From positions 6,163 through 27,268 of the forward strand of contig NW_014577776.1 of assembly GCF_000485595.1 (NCBI RefSeq): a stretch of DNA of 21,106 nucleotides, written 5' to 3'. Source of the DNA: Priapulus caudatus. Its lineage: Eukaryota > Priapulida > Priapulimorpha > Priapulimorphida > Priapulidae. A program made the translations under genes and the position numbers. Shown piece by piece: positions 1-8,890 of the stretch (position 1 is the stretch's first letter; every line of letters begins with the position of its first letter). The notes under the pieces are model-generated. The model was not told the origin of the DNA, did not search any database, and saw only the letters and a program-made list of their open reading frames with translations.

Positions 1-112
1 GAATAGGGAGATAGAGGAGAGGAATAGAATAGGAGATAGAGTAGGAATAGGGAGATAGAGGAGAGGAATAGAATAGGAGATAGAGGAGAGGAATAGGGAG
101 GAAGGATGAGCA
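1..112. repeat. GA-rich tandem repeat
   Basis: Irregular tandem copies of a purine-only unit related to GAATAGGGAGATAGAGGAGA. Nearly every base is A or G, so this is a long homopurine tract on the plus strand. It runs off the left edge, so its full extent is unknown. No coding potential is seen. Confidence 0.85.
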
Positions 113-120
113 CTGTGTAG

Positions 121-328
121 GTAGCAGGAGGGAGGGGGTCTGAAAGAGGATGGGGATAGGGAGGGGGAGTAGCAGGAGGGAGGGGGTCTGAAAGAGGATG
201 GGGATAGGGAGGGGGAGTAGCAGGAGGTAGGGGGTCGTATAGAGGATGGGGATAGGGAGGGGGAGTAGCAGGAGGTAGGGGGTCGTATAGAGGATGGGGA
301 TAGGGAGGGGGAGTAGCAGGAGGGGAGC
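121..328. repeat. 48-bp minisatellite, about 4 copies
   Basis: The block starting GTAGCAGGAG recurs at 121, 169, 217, 265 and 313, a strict 48-bp period. The first two copies carry GGTCTGAAAG and the next two GGTCGTATAG, so the array has two variant types and probably grew by stepwise duplication. It is G-rich with many GGGG runs, which could favour G-quadruplex formation (inference). It lies just upstream of the acceptor of the probable exon at 433, so it may be intronic. Confidence 0.9.
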
Positions 329-432
329 GTTGAGTAGTATGTGGTTGCAGGCTTGATGTATAGCTAATCCGCCCCCCACACACACACACGCCCCGGCCCG
401 TGGTTCACCGTGAGTCTGCTTGTCTCCCGTAG

Positions 433-629
433 CAACGCGGCGGCGAGTGGCTGCGATCAGCGCCCCCTTCATGCTGCTGCAGCAGACCGCCGAGCTGAGC
501 GAGAGCAACGCGACGAGTGAGGCGCCATCTGGTGAGAAGAACAACGAGAAAGCGGCGAGCTCACGACGAAGCACGAAGAACAGCTTTGCTGCACCGAAAA
601 CAAGCAGTAGCGTCTGTTCGCTGCAGTGA
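433..629 (+). CDS. Probable last exon of an unidentified gene (partial)
   Basis: A pyrimidine-rich stretch ending TCTCCCGTAG gives a good acceptor with AG at 431-432. From there a frame reads 65 codons to TGA at 627-629. The first two bases, CA, complete a codon started in an exon outside the window. The visible product includes VAAISAPFMLLQQTAELSES, then a Ser/Thr/Lys/Asn-rich tail ending SVCSLQ. Such a tail is typical of a disordered C-terminus. G or C is common at third positions, as in the MEK and SUGT1 exons and unlike the AT-rich non-coding DNA. I recognise no domain. A possible donor (GTGAGA at 531) could end the exon earlier and would make it internal. It could also be a chance open frame in GC-rich DNA. 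Confidence 0.4.
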
Positions 630-631
630 CG

Positions 632-816
632 CGTGCATCACCAACACACGGGTGACGATGTTCGTACGTCACCAACACGCGTGTGACGATGTTCGTACGT
701 CACCAACACACGCGTGACGATGTTTATACGTCACCAACACGCACGTGACGATGTTCGTACGTCACCAACACACGTGTGACGATGTTCGTACGTCACCAAC
801 ACGCACGTGACGATGT
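632..816. repeat. 31-bp minisatellite, about 6 copies, each with a dyad
   Basis: GTACGTCACCAACACG recurs with a 31-bp period (664, 695, 726 as a TATACGTC variant, 757, 788). Each unit holds CGTCAC followed by GTGACG, so every copy can form a small hairpin and carries two inverted TGACG half-sites like those bound by CREB/ATF proteins. The array begins just after the stop of the upstream exon, so it may lie in that gene's 3' UTR or just beyond it. Confidence 0.9.
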
Positions 817-850
817 GTGTGATGGTGGCAGCTGCAGCAGCAGCAGCATC

Positions 851-1075
851 ATGGCTTGAACCAGGATCCTGTGATGGTGTGGAGGGATCATTGCACCATG
901 GCTTGAACCAGGATCCTGTGATTGTGTGGAGGGATCATTGCACCATGGCTTGAACCAGGATCCTGTGATTGTGTGGAGGGATCATTGCACCATGGCTTGA
1001 ACCAGGATCCTGTGATTGTGTGGAGGGATCATTGCACCATGGCTTGAACCAGGATCGTGTTATTGTGTGGACAGG
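851..1075. repeat. 47-bp minisatellite, about 4.7 copies
   Basis: ATGGCTTGAACCAGGATC recurs at 851, 898, 945, 992 and 1039, exactly 47 bp apart, with almost no divergence among the central copies. A degraded continuation (TCATTGTGTGGAGGGA) is visible near 1108-1123. High identity implies recent expansion. No gene is seen in it. Confidence 0.92.
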
Positions 1076-1769
1076 GCCGAATGCCAGAGCTTGATCTAGT
1101 CACCCTATCATTGTGTGGAGGGAAAACTGCAGCAGATCTTGACAGCCAACAAACAGGGTTTAGACCTGAACGAGGACGTGAGAGAGACGTGAGACACTGA
1201 CAGCCATGACTCGCCCTGGCAGTTTTACTGTGTTGCTGTATAGTATTTTATAGAGTATATGTTAAATGCTGGGTGACGTCTAGCTTCCCGTGATCAATCC
1301 TAGTGTTTGTTTGTAACTTAGAGACATATGACCGGGGGGGGGGGGAAATCGGTGAATCCGTCCTCTCGCGCACGCACGCACGCACGCACGCATGCACACA
1401 CCAAGCCTATGTTCATACGTGCATGTTATATCTGTGTACTGCCACCTTGTGTTGATCTTAGCAAGATTCTAAGCTTATGTGATATTCATGTTTGTGTGTG
1501 GTTCATTGTATAAGTCGCCATATGTCGTCAATAATGTCCAGACTTGTTGTACACAAGTGACTATCTCACCTAGTTATTCAGACTGTGAGACCGATTGGCT
1601 TTGCTCAAATATATATATAAAGCCAAGCAGGGTCTTACATCTGCAGTGATGAGATATGTGGCATTCAGTAATATTGGAATCTCATCTAAACACTAGAAGG
1701 CTCACAAATATTGTGTCAGGGATCTTACGTGACAGTGATTTTTAGCTTGCCTTGACATCATCAAGATGA
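1076..1769. other. Gene-free stretch with short low-complexity DNA
   Basis: No convincing gene is seen. It holds a poly-G run near 1335-1346, a (CGCA)n run at about 1369-1394 and a short (TA)n near 1610-1619. The open frame starting at 1328 is produced by these simple repeats. Confidence 0.6.
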
Positions 1770-1774
1770 GCTAT

Positions 1775-2200
1775 TGCCATGGGATGTCGTCCGTCCGTCC
1801 GTCAACATTTGGCTACGGTCAATGATAACTCAAGAACCGTTTGACCCACATGTTTCAAATTGCATACAGTTGTTACTCCTATGGGAGAGGTTTGAAAGTC
1901 CTATTTTGGAGCACGCCAGTGGACCTACATTTGAGCCACGTCCACCTTTTGGCAAAAATGGAAATGGCCATAAGTCAGTTCACGTTCAACGGATTTTGCT
2001 CATTTCTGGGATTTGAATGAATGAGAACTGGCCCCAAAACACATCACACGGGTTTGTTTTTTTATTGCATAGTTGTTACTCCTATGGGAGAGATGACAAC
2101 GTCCTATTACGTTTATTTCGTCTAACTGGTCAACAACTTTACAATCATATTTATATACGTGTAATATTGTGTTTTAGATTCTTCGTTACAGTAATTTGAC
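1775..2200. repeat. Old interspersed repeat with an internal duplication
   Basis: It begins with GTCCGTCCGTCCGTC at about 1788 and reads into a unique-looking body. GTTGTTACTCCTATGGGAGA occurs at 1869 and again at 2072, each preceded by TTGCATA and followed within about 15 bases by GTCCTATT. The block is therefore a diverged tandem duplication with a period of about 203 bp. Frames here are short and match no family I recognise. A dispersed repeat of unknown class is the best reading. Confidence 0.5.
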
Positions 2201-2341
2201 TGGAACATTTTATTGTTTTTATTTGCGCGATATTCGAAAACCAAAATGGCGATCATTTAGGTGTAGCGCCATCTCTCGTCAAGATTTCAGACTTAGATCT
2301 GAAACATTTATTTTCGCATCAAAACTTATGCATATATCATT

Positions 2342-2402
2342 ATCAAGAGTATATAATGGGAGATATGCTATATAATGGGAGTTCTCCCATATATACTCTT
2401 GC
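2342..2402. repeat. Short foldback sequence
   Basis: AAGAGTATATA followed by TGGGAG faces CTCCCATATATACTCTT, so the block can fold into a stem. A second TATAATGGGAG lies between the arms, so the left arm is present twice. It may be a MITE remnant; no target-site duplication is clear. Confidence 0.55.
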
Positions 2403-2517
2403 TTTATCCTCCCTCCTTCTATCACACCCAAGGTGAGCTACAGTGTCATTGACACTTTCATTATGTGTGTGTACGCACGTTTTAGTGTTTGTGTAAACTC
2501 ATGCTTTGTGGTGTTTG

Positions 2518-2605
2518 ACGCGTGCGTGCCTGCGTGCGTGCGTGCGTTCGTTCGTTTTTATGTGTGTGCGCACGTTTTACTGTTTGTGTAAACCTATGCT
2601 TTGAC

Positions 2606-2640
<35 letters not shown>

Positions 2641-2797
2641 GGCATGCCGATATATTTTTGCCGTATTGAGAAACAGTTACTTTTAGGTGCACGCATTTGT
2701 ACTGAGAAGCTTTGGGTGGCAGTAAGGAGAGAGAGAGAGAGAGAGAGAGAGTGTGTGTGTGTGTATGTGTGGGTGTGTGTGTAGGAGAGAGCGAGAG

Positions 2798-2853
<56 letters not shown>

Positions 2854-2860
2854 CCTGCAT
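2518..2860. repeat. Microsatellite cluster (CGTG)n, (GA)n, (GT)n
   Basis: (CGTG/CGTT)n lies at about 2520-2555 and 2607-2643, (GA)n at about 2728-2750, (GT)n at about 2751-2782, then (GA)n again to about 2848. The two 60-bp pieces ending in (CGTG)n share GTGTGTGCGCACGTTTTA-like text (about 2465 and 2563), so the unit was duplicated. Open frames made only of Ser-Leu or Thr-His repeats on the minus strand come from these simple repeats. Confidence 0.85.
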
Positions 2861-2993
2861 TGCTTAATGATCCGCATATTGCTGCTGCTGTATGTAAATA
2901 TCCCGCTGCGGCTGAATAAATAAATAAATAAGCTGTTATCGAACCACAACGTCCACCTGTTCTAGTCGTTGATATCCTGCTGCAGCTGGGACT

Positions 2994-3740
2994 CAGATAA
3001 CTCGACACCTAGCGGTCGAAGAATTTCTCTTCACTCCCTCTGTCTACCCCTGCTATCACATCCCATCTGTCTCCTATATAACGCTATCAGGTTCCCGCTT
3101 CCTCCTCCCATTCCTTCTGCTTCCTCTTTCAGCCTCTTTTTAATCCTGTCTTTTTCCGTGTCTTCCTCTTCCTTTTCGCCTTCTCCTTCTTCCCCACATC
3201 TTGCATATTAATTCTTATACTTGATATTATTACCTCATGCTCTTTATTATAAATATATATGTTGATGAAATAAAACAACAATTACCTTGGCAAAATCGCA
3301 CATGCACGCACAGAGGCATATGCCTCCATATCAAGCCACCGCGTAAGAAATAACGGAAGACTATAATATATAATACATAATAAGTATAGGGCGCTCTACC
3401 CCATAAATGGAGTCACGGCGATGGACATTTGACATATAAACCCACACAGCAATAAGTGCTCATATGAAATTTAATATATATAAACAGAATAATACATTTC
3501 CGGGACATAATAGGCATGCGAAATCAAAGACTACAGGAAAATTTGGATAACTGGACACGTAGCGGTAGCACTATTTCGCTTCACTCCCTTTGTCTATTTC
3601 AACATATTACATCCTGATTCTATCCAGCTCATATAACCCCATCTGTCTATTATTCCCCTTTGTTCTCCCCCCTCATTTAACTTCTTTACCCCTGCTTTTC
3701 ACCTTATCTTAATATTCCAATATAGATTTCTAGTATATAT
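2994..3740. repeat. Two diverged copies of a roughly 200-bp repeat
   Basis: GATAACTCGACACCTAGCGG at 2996 matches GATAACTGGACACGTAGCGG at 3546. Both are followed by CTTCACTCCC, TTGTCTA or CTGTCTA, a CATATAA/CTATATAA block and long pyrimidine-rich tails. The copies run to about 3235 and 3740, with AT-rich DNA between them. This looks like an interspersed repeat with a pyrimidine tail; class unknown. Confidence 0.5.
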
Positions 3741-3746
3741 AGTATG

Positions 3747-5000
3747 CAGGGGCCGGATTCAGCAACGTTGCGTAAAGTGTATTGCGTACACCGAGTTTCT
3801 ACGAAGTACGTACGCAAAGCTCGTAGGTGCGATTCATCAACGCAGCGTAGCACCTGCGTACGCAAATGTTGATGAATTCCGGTGTAAATCCACTACGCCA
3901 TCGTAGTTGCTGGCTGTTGAGGGACGTGCCTAGCATAAACCAATCACACTGTGCGACACATACCATAGGAACCAAACTGACGCCTCTCTTGTATGTAAAC
4001 CATATGGCTCTAGCTGTCTACAGGAGTGCTGGGGGATGTGATAGTGTCCACATTTTCGTTTGTATGATTGCGTTCAACACTCATGAAAGCAGCGACACGT
4101 ACACGTCCGTGCGTGCGTGTGTACGTACACGTGCGTGCGTGCGTGCGTGTGCACGTACACGTGCGTGCGTGCGTTCATGTGCCCGTGTGCGTGCGTGCGT
4201 GTGTGTGCACGTACACTTGCGTGTGTGCACGTACACGTGCGTTCATGCGTGTGCACGTACACGTGCGTGCGTGCGTGTGTACGTACACGGGCGTCCGTGC
4301 GTGTGCACGTATACACGTGCGTACGTGATTGTGCACGTGTGCGTGCGTGCGTGTGCACGTACACGTGCGTGTGTGCGTGTGTGCGTTCGTGTCACGTACA
4401 CGTGCGTGCGTGTGTACGTACACGTGCGTGCGTGCGTGCGTGCGTGCATGTGCACGTGCGTGTGCACGTACACATGCGTGCGTGTGTACGTGCACGGGCG
4501 TGCGACACGCACGTACACATGCGTGCGTGTGTGCGTGTGCACGTACAAGTGCGTGCGTGTGCACGTACACGTGCGTACGTGTGCACGTACACGGCTAACT
4601 ACGAACTCGCTTATAACGAAAACAATGCCAAGCTATGACAAAAGAAGCGTAAAAGGCGCCGCCTGTCTGTGTAGTACGGTAATTATTTATTTATTTCTAG
4701 TTGAGTAGTAATTTTATAATGTTTTCTCAATATAATAAGGTATGCTGCGGTATGCTGGAAACACCTGCGGAAATTTCGAGTGGTTTACGGCATCTCGTCA
4801 GCTCGTGAAAAGTTACGCAAAGGTTTACGTAAATTTTAGCTTGATGAATCGCACCTAAAACGGCCTCGCTTGCGTACGCGAAATCGTAAGCAAATTTACT
4901 AAATAGCTGTGCTGATGAATCGCAACTAAGCAACGTCGATTGCGTACACAAGATTTACGCAAAATATTTTGCGTACGCAGCTTGATGAATCTACCCCCTG
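3747..5000. mobile_element. DNA transposon, non-autonomous, TIR CAGGGG
   Basis: The left end reads CAGGGGCCGGATTCAGCAA and the reverse complement of the right end reads CAGGGGGTAGATTCATCAA. Both then continue with TTGCGTA or CTGCGTA and further TACGCAA motifs, giving diverged inverted repeats well over 50 bp long. The interior has no transposase-like frame; most of it is the alternating purine-pyrimidine tract at about 4093-4595. The 7 bp to the left (TAGTATG, 3740-3746) recur not at 5001 but at 5476, beyond the abutting element. Confidence 0.7.
4093..4595. repeat. About 500 bp of alternating purine-pyrimidine DNA (potential Z-DNA)
   Basis: The tract is built from GTGCGTGC, GTGTACGTACAC and GTGCACGTACAC blocks. 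Purine and pyrimidine alternate almost without a break, with many CpG and GpC steps, the classic composition for left-handed Z-DNA. The TACGTA and GCACGTGC cores are also palindromes. Because stop codons are nearly absent, long Val-Arg-Ala-Cys-Thr frames appear on both strands; they are not genes. The tract lies wholly inside the CAGGGG element. Confidence 0.88.
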
Positions 5001-5475
5001 GGCCCGTAGCCAGGGGGGGGGGGGTTCGGGGGGTTCGAACGAACCCTCCCCCAAACCCCCCAAACAAAACAAAATTTTTTTGAAAATTTGCAATAAATTT
5101 TAGCTTGCATTTAGCGCTCCATTTTAGTGTAGTAATTGCAAAATCTCCATCGTGCGGGAGGGTGAACAGTGAACACCCCCTCCCACACCCTCCCCCCGCT
5201 CGGTCGCTTGGCTCCCTCGCCTGGTCGCTTCGCGCCCAAGCAGGGGCGTGTACAGGGGGGGTCCAGGGAGTCTGGACCCCCCCTTGCTCGCGCAGAAAAC
5301 GCATATAAAGGGGTCTAATTTAAAAAAAATTCTGGGGGAGGGGCTTCGCGTGCTCGCAACTTGGGGTTACGGTTAGACCCCCCTTGATACAAATCCTGTA
5401 CACGCCCCTGCCGAGCAAATTGCCAACATTGAAAACGAACCCCCCCCCCCCAATATAAAGCTGGCTACGGGCCTG
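4998..5475. mobile_element. DNA transposon, non-autonomous, TIR GGCCCGTAGCCAG
   Basis: GGGCCCGTAGCCAG at 5000-5013 faces CTGGCTACGGGCC at 5461-5473. Poly-G and poly-C runs just inside each end extend the pairing. The ends (CAGG...CCTG) fit hAT-like MITEs. Its left end abuts or slightly overlaps the right end of the CAGGGG element. It contains another, smaller element at 5241-5410. Confidence 0.7.
5241..5410. mobile_element. Nested MITE, 170 bp, TIR CAGGGGCGTGTACAGG
   Basis: CAGGGGCGTGTACAGG at 5241-5256 has a perfect 16-base inverted partner, CCTGTACACGCCCCTG, at 5395-5410. The flanks (CGCCCAAG and CCGAGCAA) do not form a clear duplication. The small size and lack of a frame mark it as non-autonomous; the CAGGGGCG terminus suggests hAT (inference). 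Confidence 0.75.
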
Positions 5476-5589
5476 TAGTATGTATTTTATATGATTAAGA
5501 AATTTCTAGGGCGGATTTTACCATGGGCATCTTTCCCGGGCATAGCCCTATACCGACGTACCCACTCTACCCCTTGTGCGTAGGTTTGG

Positions 5590-5698
5590 CCGATATAATA
5601 GGTGAAAGAGAGTAGAGAAACAGACTTTGGTAGTAAATTGATTTCGTATTTATTTAGGCCTTATTTCGTATTTTATTGAAACGCTCCAAGTGCCTGTG
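5590..5698. mobile_element. Solo right end of the foldback element family
   Basis: AATAGGTGAAAGAGAGTAGA, CTTTGGTAGTAAAT and TCCAAGTGCCTGTG occur in the same order as in the right arms of the elements at 13221-14545 and 15531-16998. The element ends at TGCCTGTG (5691-5698). No matching left end (CACAGGCAC) is found upstream, so this copy is truncated. It sits about 50 bp from the first CCAAT box of MRPL12. Confidence 0.75.
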
Positions 5699-5749
5699 GT
5701 CTCTTGTATATATATGTTCTCAGCAACACGGGCGTGATATAGAACCTGG

Positions 5750-5880
5750 CCAATCAACCTCATTGCTCTCTTCTTCAGATATAAGCCAATCACAGCAGGG
5801 TCATTTCGATTGCTGCGGCGCAGTGAGTCGAGAAGATACTGTTTGTATTAAAACAGAACTGTTGTTCTAATTTTAGCAAA
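5750..5880 (+). promoter_or_regulatory. Probable MRPL12 promoter with two CCAAT boxes
   Basis: CCAATCA occurs at 5750 and 5786 in the same orientation, 36 bp apart and about 95-130 bp before the start codon. CCAAT boxes are NF-Y sites and are common in promoters of constitutive genes. No TATA box is placed convincingly; the TATATATATG at 5706-5715 is upstream of both boxes. TTCTAATTTTAG just before the ATG could also be an acceptor, which would mean a 5' UTR intron. Confidence 0.5.
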
Positions 5881-8800
5881 ATGCAAACCACAGTGAGGAC
5901 GCTTACAGCAACTTGCCGACTAAGCCTAGTACTATATAGGTAAGATTGCGGAAATCTACATCACGATAGTTATTTATGCGCATATAACGTAAATTCGCCA
6001 AACACTTGTAGTTCCATGCTTTACCATCATGTTGAAGGGCGCTGCCATGACACACGATCTTCACCATGCCGCTGCGTACTGCTAGTGTCACACCTGTAAA
6101 CTCACGTTAGTGACAAGGGGGAAAAGGTGTCTGTGTTTGTCGTCGTGACTAAATTTAGTTTTGCAACCTTTCAGAGTGCCAAGTATAACTTGCAGCGTGT
6201 TAACGGTGCCTTGTCAGAGCCAGAGGCATCAGAACAGGTCCTACTCTTCTGCTCTGCCTTCCCCGGCAATAGAAGGGGAAGAGCGAGAATACGCACCACA
6301 CATAAACAAGATTGTGCAAGACATTTCCAAGCTAACATTGCTAGAAGTCGCAGATCTCAACGAATGTTTGAAGGTAACCATGATAAAGCCCTCCTTAACG
6401 TCGGAATAACTTTCCCCCGGGCGTAGATGGAGGGTCACGTGATGTGGCTGCACTTGTGTTAGGATTAGGGTCAGGATTAGGGCACAGGTTAAGGTTAGGG
6501 TTAGGGCTAGTGCTGCCACGTTGCGGCACCCTCCATCTACGCCCGGGGGAAAGTGACACGCCATTAACGTGTGCAAAAAAATATTGCTGTACGTGGCTCC
6601 TCGACCGGACACGTCTCGCGGAAGGAAGGGAAGGGAGGCTACTAAAATCATTATAACTGCCACTAAATATACTGTTTAAACTAGTCTTATTACTGGTACA
6701 CACTAATTAATAGCATAACAAAAAATTTGTTGATAGTTTTCTGATAAAAAAATTTCTTGGCAGCATCACGCGACTTGTGTGCTGCTGCGTGCGAGGGAAG
6801 CTCCCTGTTGATTGGTCCATCCTGTTAACCGGTCATTTAGCCACAGAACACTGGTGACAGGTTACATGTCGAGGAGACACAGCCAAAAATTATTGAGCAC
6901 ATGAAGCCACATGACATGCGCACAAGGCATTGCGAATTCTAGTCTGATCATGTAACTCTTCCATCATCCATTACCAGTGAAACTTTTGGGGAGTATGTAA
7001 TGAAGCTAAAGTCAGTTACGATATAGAGCAACGCCGCAGGACAGGCACGGTTCTTTGGCCACGTCTACGTCAAGGCTAGATTACACAGATAGGCAAACCC
7101 CTTTCTAACTAAGACCGTGTCGCCCAGCTGGAATCGTAAAGAACATGATTAACGATGATCATTAGTCCAAGCAAGGGACGTAGAACTGCATGGTACAAAG
7201 AAACACTCCTTCTAGAGAATGTAGACAGTGGTCAAGATGACCACTGGTCTAGACATCATTAACCTACACTAAAAACGCGTAGCACTACTAAAAACCACGT
7301 GACACGGCCAGAATTGTATAAGTACCGCGGGTTTTGGATAGAAACTGCAGAATCGTCCAGGGTACAGATCCGTGAGTATGTAGTATTAAAGCGCTTGGTC
7401 AGCGCTTTGACAGTTCTCGTATATGTGTTATAGTTTACATCTTACCGTATTCGTGTGATAATATGCGTCTTAAACGTATGCCTTAAAACTCCTTTTAAGA
7501 CTAGTAAATGTATTTGCGTGTGTAAACTCCTTTTAGAGATCTTGCATTAAATATGTAACTAATAACTTGTCTCTGTAAGTTTGTGTAAGAATTAAATAGA
7601 TATATTGTTGTATGTACATTTCGTGTCTGTCTACTTTGTGATTACCTCAGGGTACCTCACAAGGGTGCCCGCGCCAAGCAGGACCTTTGGGTTAGTACAT
7701 CGCATGGTATATACACTATACACACGGGCCACGATCACTCACACATACACACACACAATATATTATATGCACAAAGCGGATCATTACAAGTACTAATACT
7801 AATAGATTGCTAGCTATGATCTGTATTTGGAGGTCTGGCTTGTGTCCGTAAATTAACCTTACCTTACCTTACCCCACCTTAAAGATCTGTTATTCTTCGC
7901 TTTGAATAATATTTTGAAGAGGCTTGAAGTTTTTAATTACTCTTACCTTCTTTTTTTAATTCATTGCACACAGAAAACGCTGAACATTAAAGATGCTGCA
8001 GTGATGGCGATGGGAGCGGTGGCTGCAGCACCAGCAAAGGTAAATATTCTCATATTGAGGCCGACCACATCTTATTACACAATGCTGTAGCATCGAAGCT
8101 GTTGACGATACTAATATTTAATTGGATCCAGTAAGCAGATTGTTAACCTTTGTTTGATGGTTCCTTCTAGTAAGATCATGTATGTGTAAATGAATGTTGC
8201 TGTAGATACATTATGATTTAGTGTAGAAATCACAAGTATCATATATATATATATATATATATATATACATGTGTGTGTATAAAGCATTATTCAGTTCAAA
8301 GAAGAGTGTAATAAAAACTAAATTAAAAGTAAAATGCTCTCATGATTGCTTTATTTACCTTTTTAATAACTTCAGGAGGAAGAAGATGATATGCCTGAGA
8401 AAACAAAGGAAAAGACGTCGTTTACCGTGAAACTGACCAAATTCGACGACGCGAAAAAAGTAGCGCTAATAAAGCAATTGAAAACGGTGATGGAAGGCAT
8501 GAACCTTGTGCAGGTAAGAGAATTCATATATCGCATAATCTAGAGTGTTTTCTTTTACCGCTTGTGCTAATTATGTCTCGTTTGGTCGGGTTGTTGTCCG
8601 ATCACTAATAACGTATAATCCAATGAGTCTGTGTAAGAAGTACAACTGGTGTAAGATAAACGTCTCTCACACGGAGAGGTCAGTTCGTAAATTCTAACGT
8701 CTCTCAGTTCGTAAATTCGAATAGTCTCTGCTATAGGCATCCGCTGACAGTTTTAGCTTCTTTCTCGCTGCAGGCAAAGAAGTTTGTGGAGTCTGCGCCG

Positions 8801-8890
8801 CAGGTCGTGCGAGCGGACATCGGCAAGGACGAGGCGGAGAAGCTAGCTGAGCAGCTGAAGGCAGTCGGCGGCTCCATCGAGATAGAGTAA
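5881..8890 (+). CDS. MRPL12: Mitochondrial ribosomal protein bL12m (L7/L12), five exons
   Basis: Exons are 5881-5939, 6175-6373, 7974-8039, 8376-8513 and 8774-8890, all with GT-AG introns. Exon 1 ends with two bases of an AGA codon and exon 2 supplies the third; later junctions are phase 0. The 192-residue product compares with about 198 in human. Residues 1-45 are Arg-, Ser- and Thr-rich with no acidic residue, as in a mitochondrial presequence. Residues 60-88 (HINKIVQDISKLTLLEVADL) are the N-terminal dimerisation domain, 96-118 the Ala-rich hinge, and 122-192 the C-terminal domain (KTSFTVKLTKFDDAKKVALI). The C-terminus GGSIEIE is typical of the family. The protein forms the flexible stalk of the mitoribosome large subunit that recruits GTPase translation factors; human MRPL12 is also reported to bind POLRMT. 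The ATG has A at -3. No defect is seen. It is tail to tail with MEK. Confidence 0.96.
6402..6563. mobile_element. MITE in MRPL12 intron 2 carrying telomere-like repeats
   Basis: A perfect 26-bp inverted repeat (6410-6435 and 6528-6553, beginning CTTTCCCCCGGGCG) flanks a core with GGTTAGGGTTAGGG. TTAACGT occurs at 6395-6401 and 6564-6570 and may be the target-site duplication; the outermost 8 bases of the two ends match poorly. It begins 28 bp after the exon 2 donor. No coding potential is seen. Confidence 0.75.
6564..7973 (+). other. Remainder of MRPL12 intron 2
   Basis: AT-rich intronic DNA with no gene or recognised element. It has a short CA run near 7740-7757 and a CTTACC repeat at about 7855-7880. 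The acceptor is TTGCACACAG at 7964-7973, after a T-rich tract. Confidence 0.6.
8240..8268. repeat. (AT)n microsatellite in MRPL12 intron 3
   Basis: About 13 uninterrupted AT dinucleotides followed by a short GT run. It lies within intron 3 (8040-8375). Confidence 0.9.

Noticed and set aside
121-1075. Regularly spaced repeats as a possible CRISPR array
   Set aside because: Units are directly tandem with no unique spacers, and the genome is eukaryotic.
2577-3008. Minus-strand frames of Ser-Leu and Thr-His repeats
   Set aside because: Direct translation of (GA)n and (GT)n microsatellites.
3866-4708. 280-codon frame rich in Val-Arg-Ala-Cys-Thr
   Set aside because: Produced by the alternating purine-pyrimidine tract, which lacks stop codons in many frames on both strands.
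5025-5050. GGTTCGAACGAACC resembling a tRNA T-arm
   Set aside because: It lies inside a G/C-run transposon end and there is no acceptor stem, D-arm or anticodon arm around it.
4855-5304. 149-codon minus-strand frame rich in Gly, Pro and Arg
   Set aside because: It spans the abutting and nested MITE ends and reflects their poly-G/poly-C runs.
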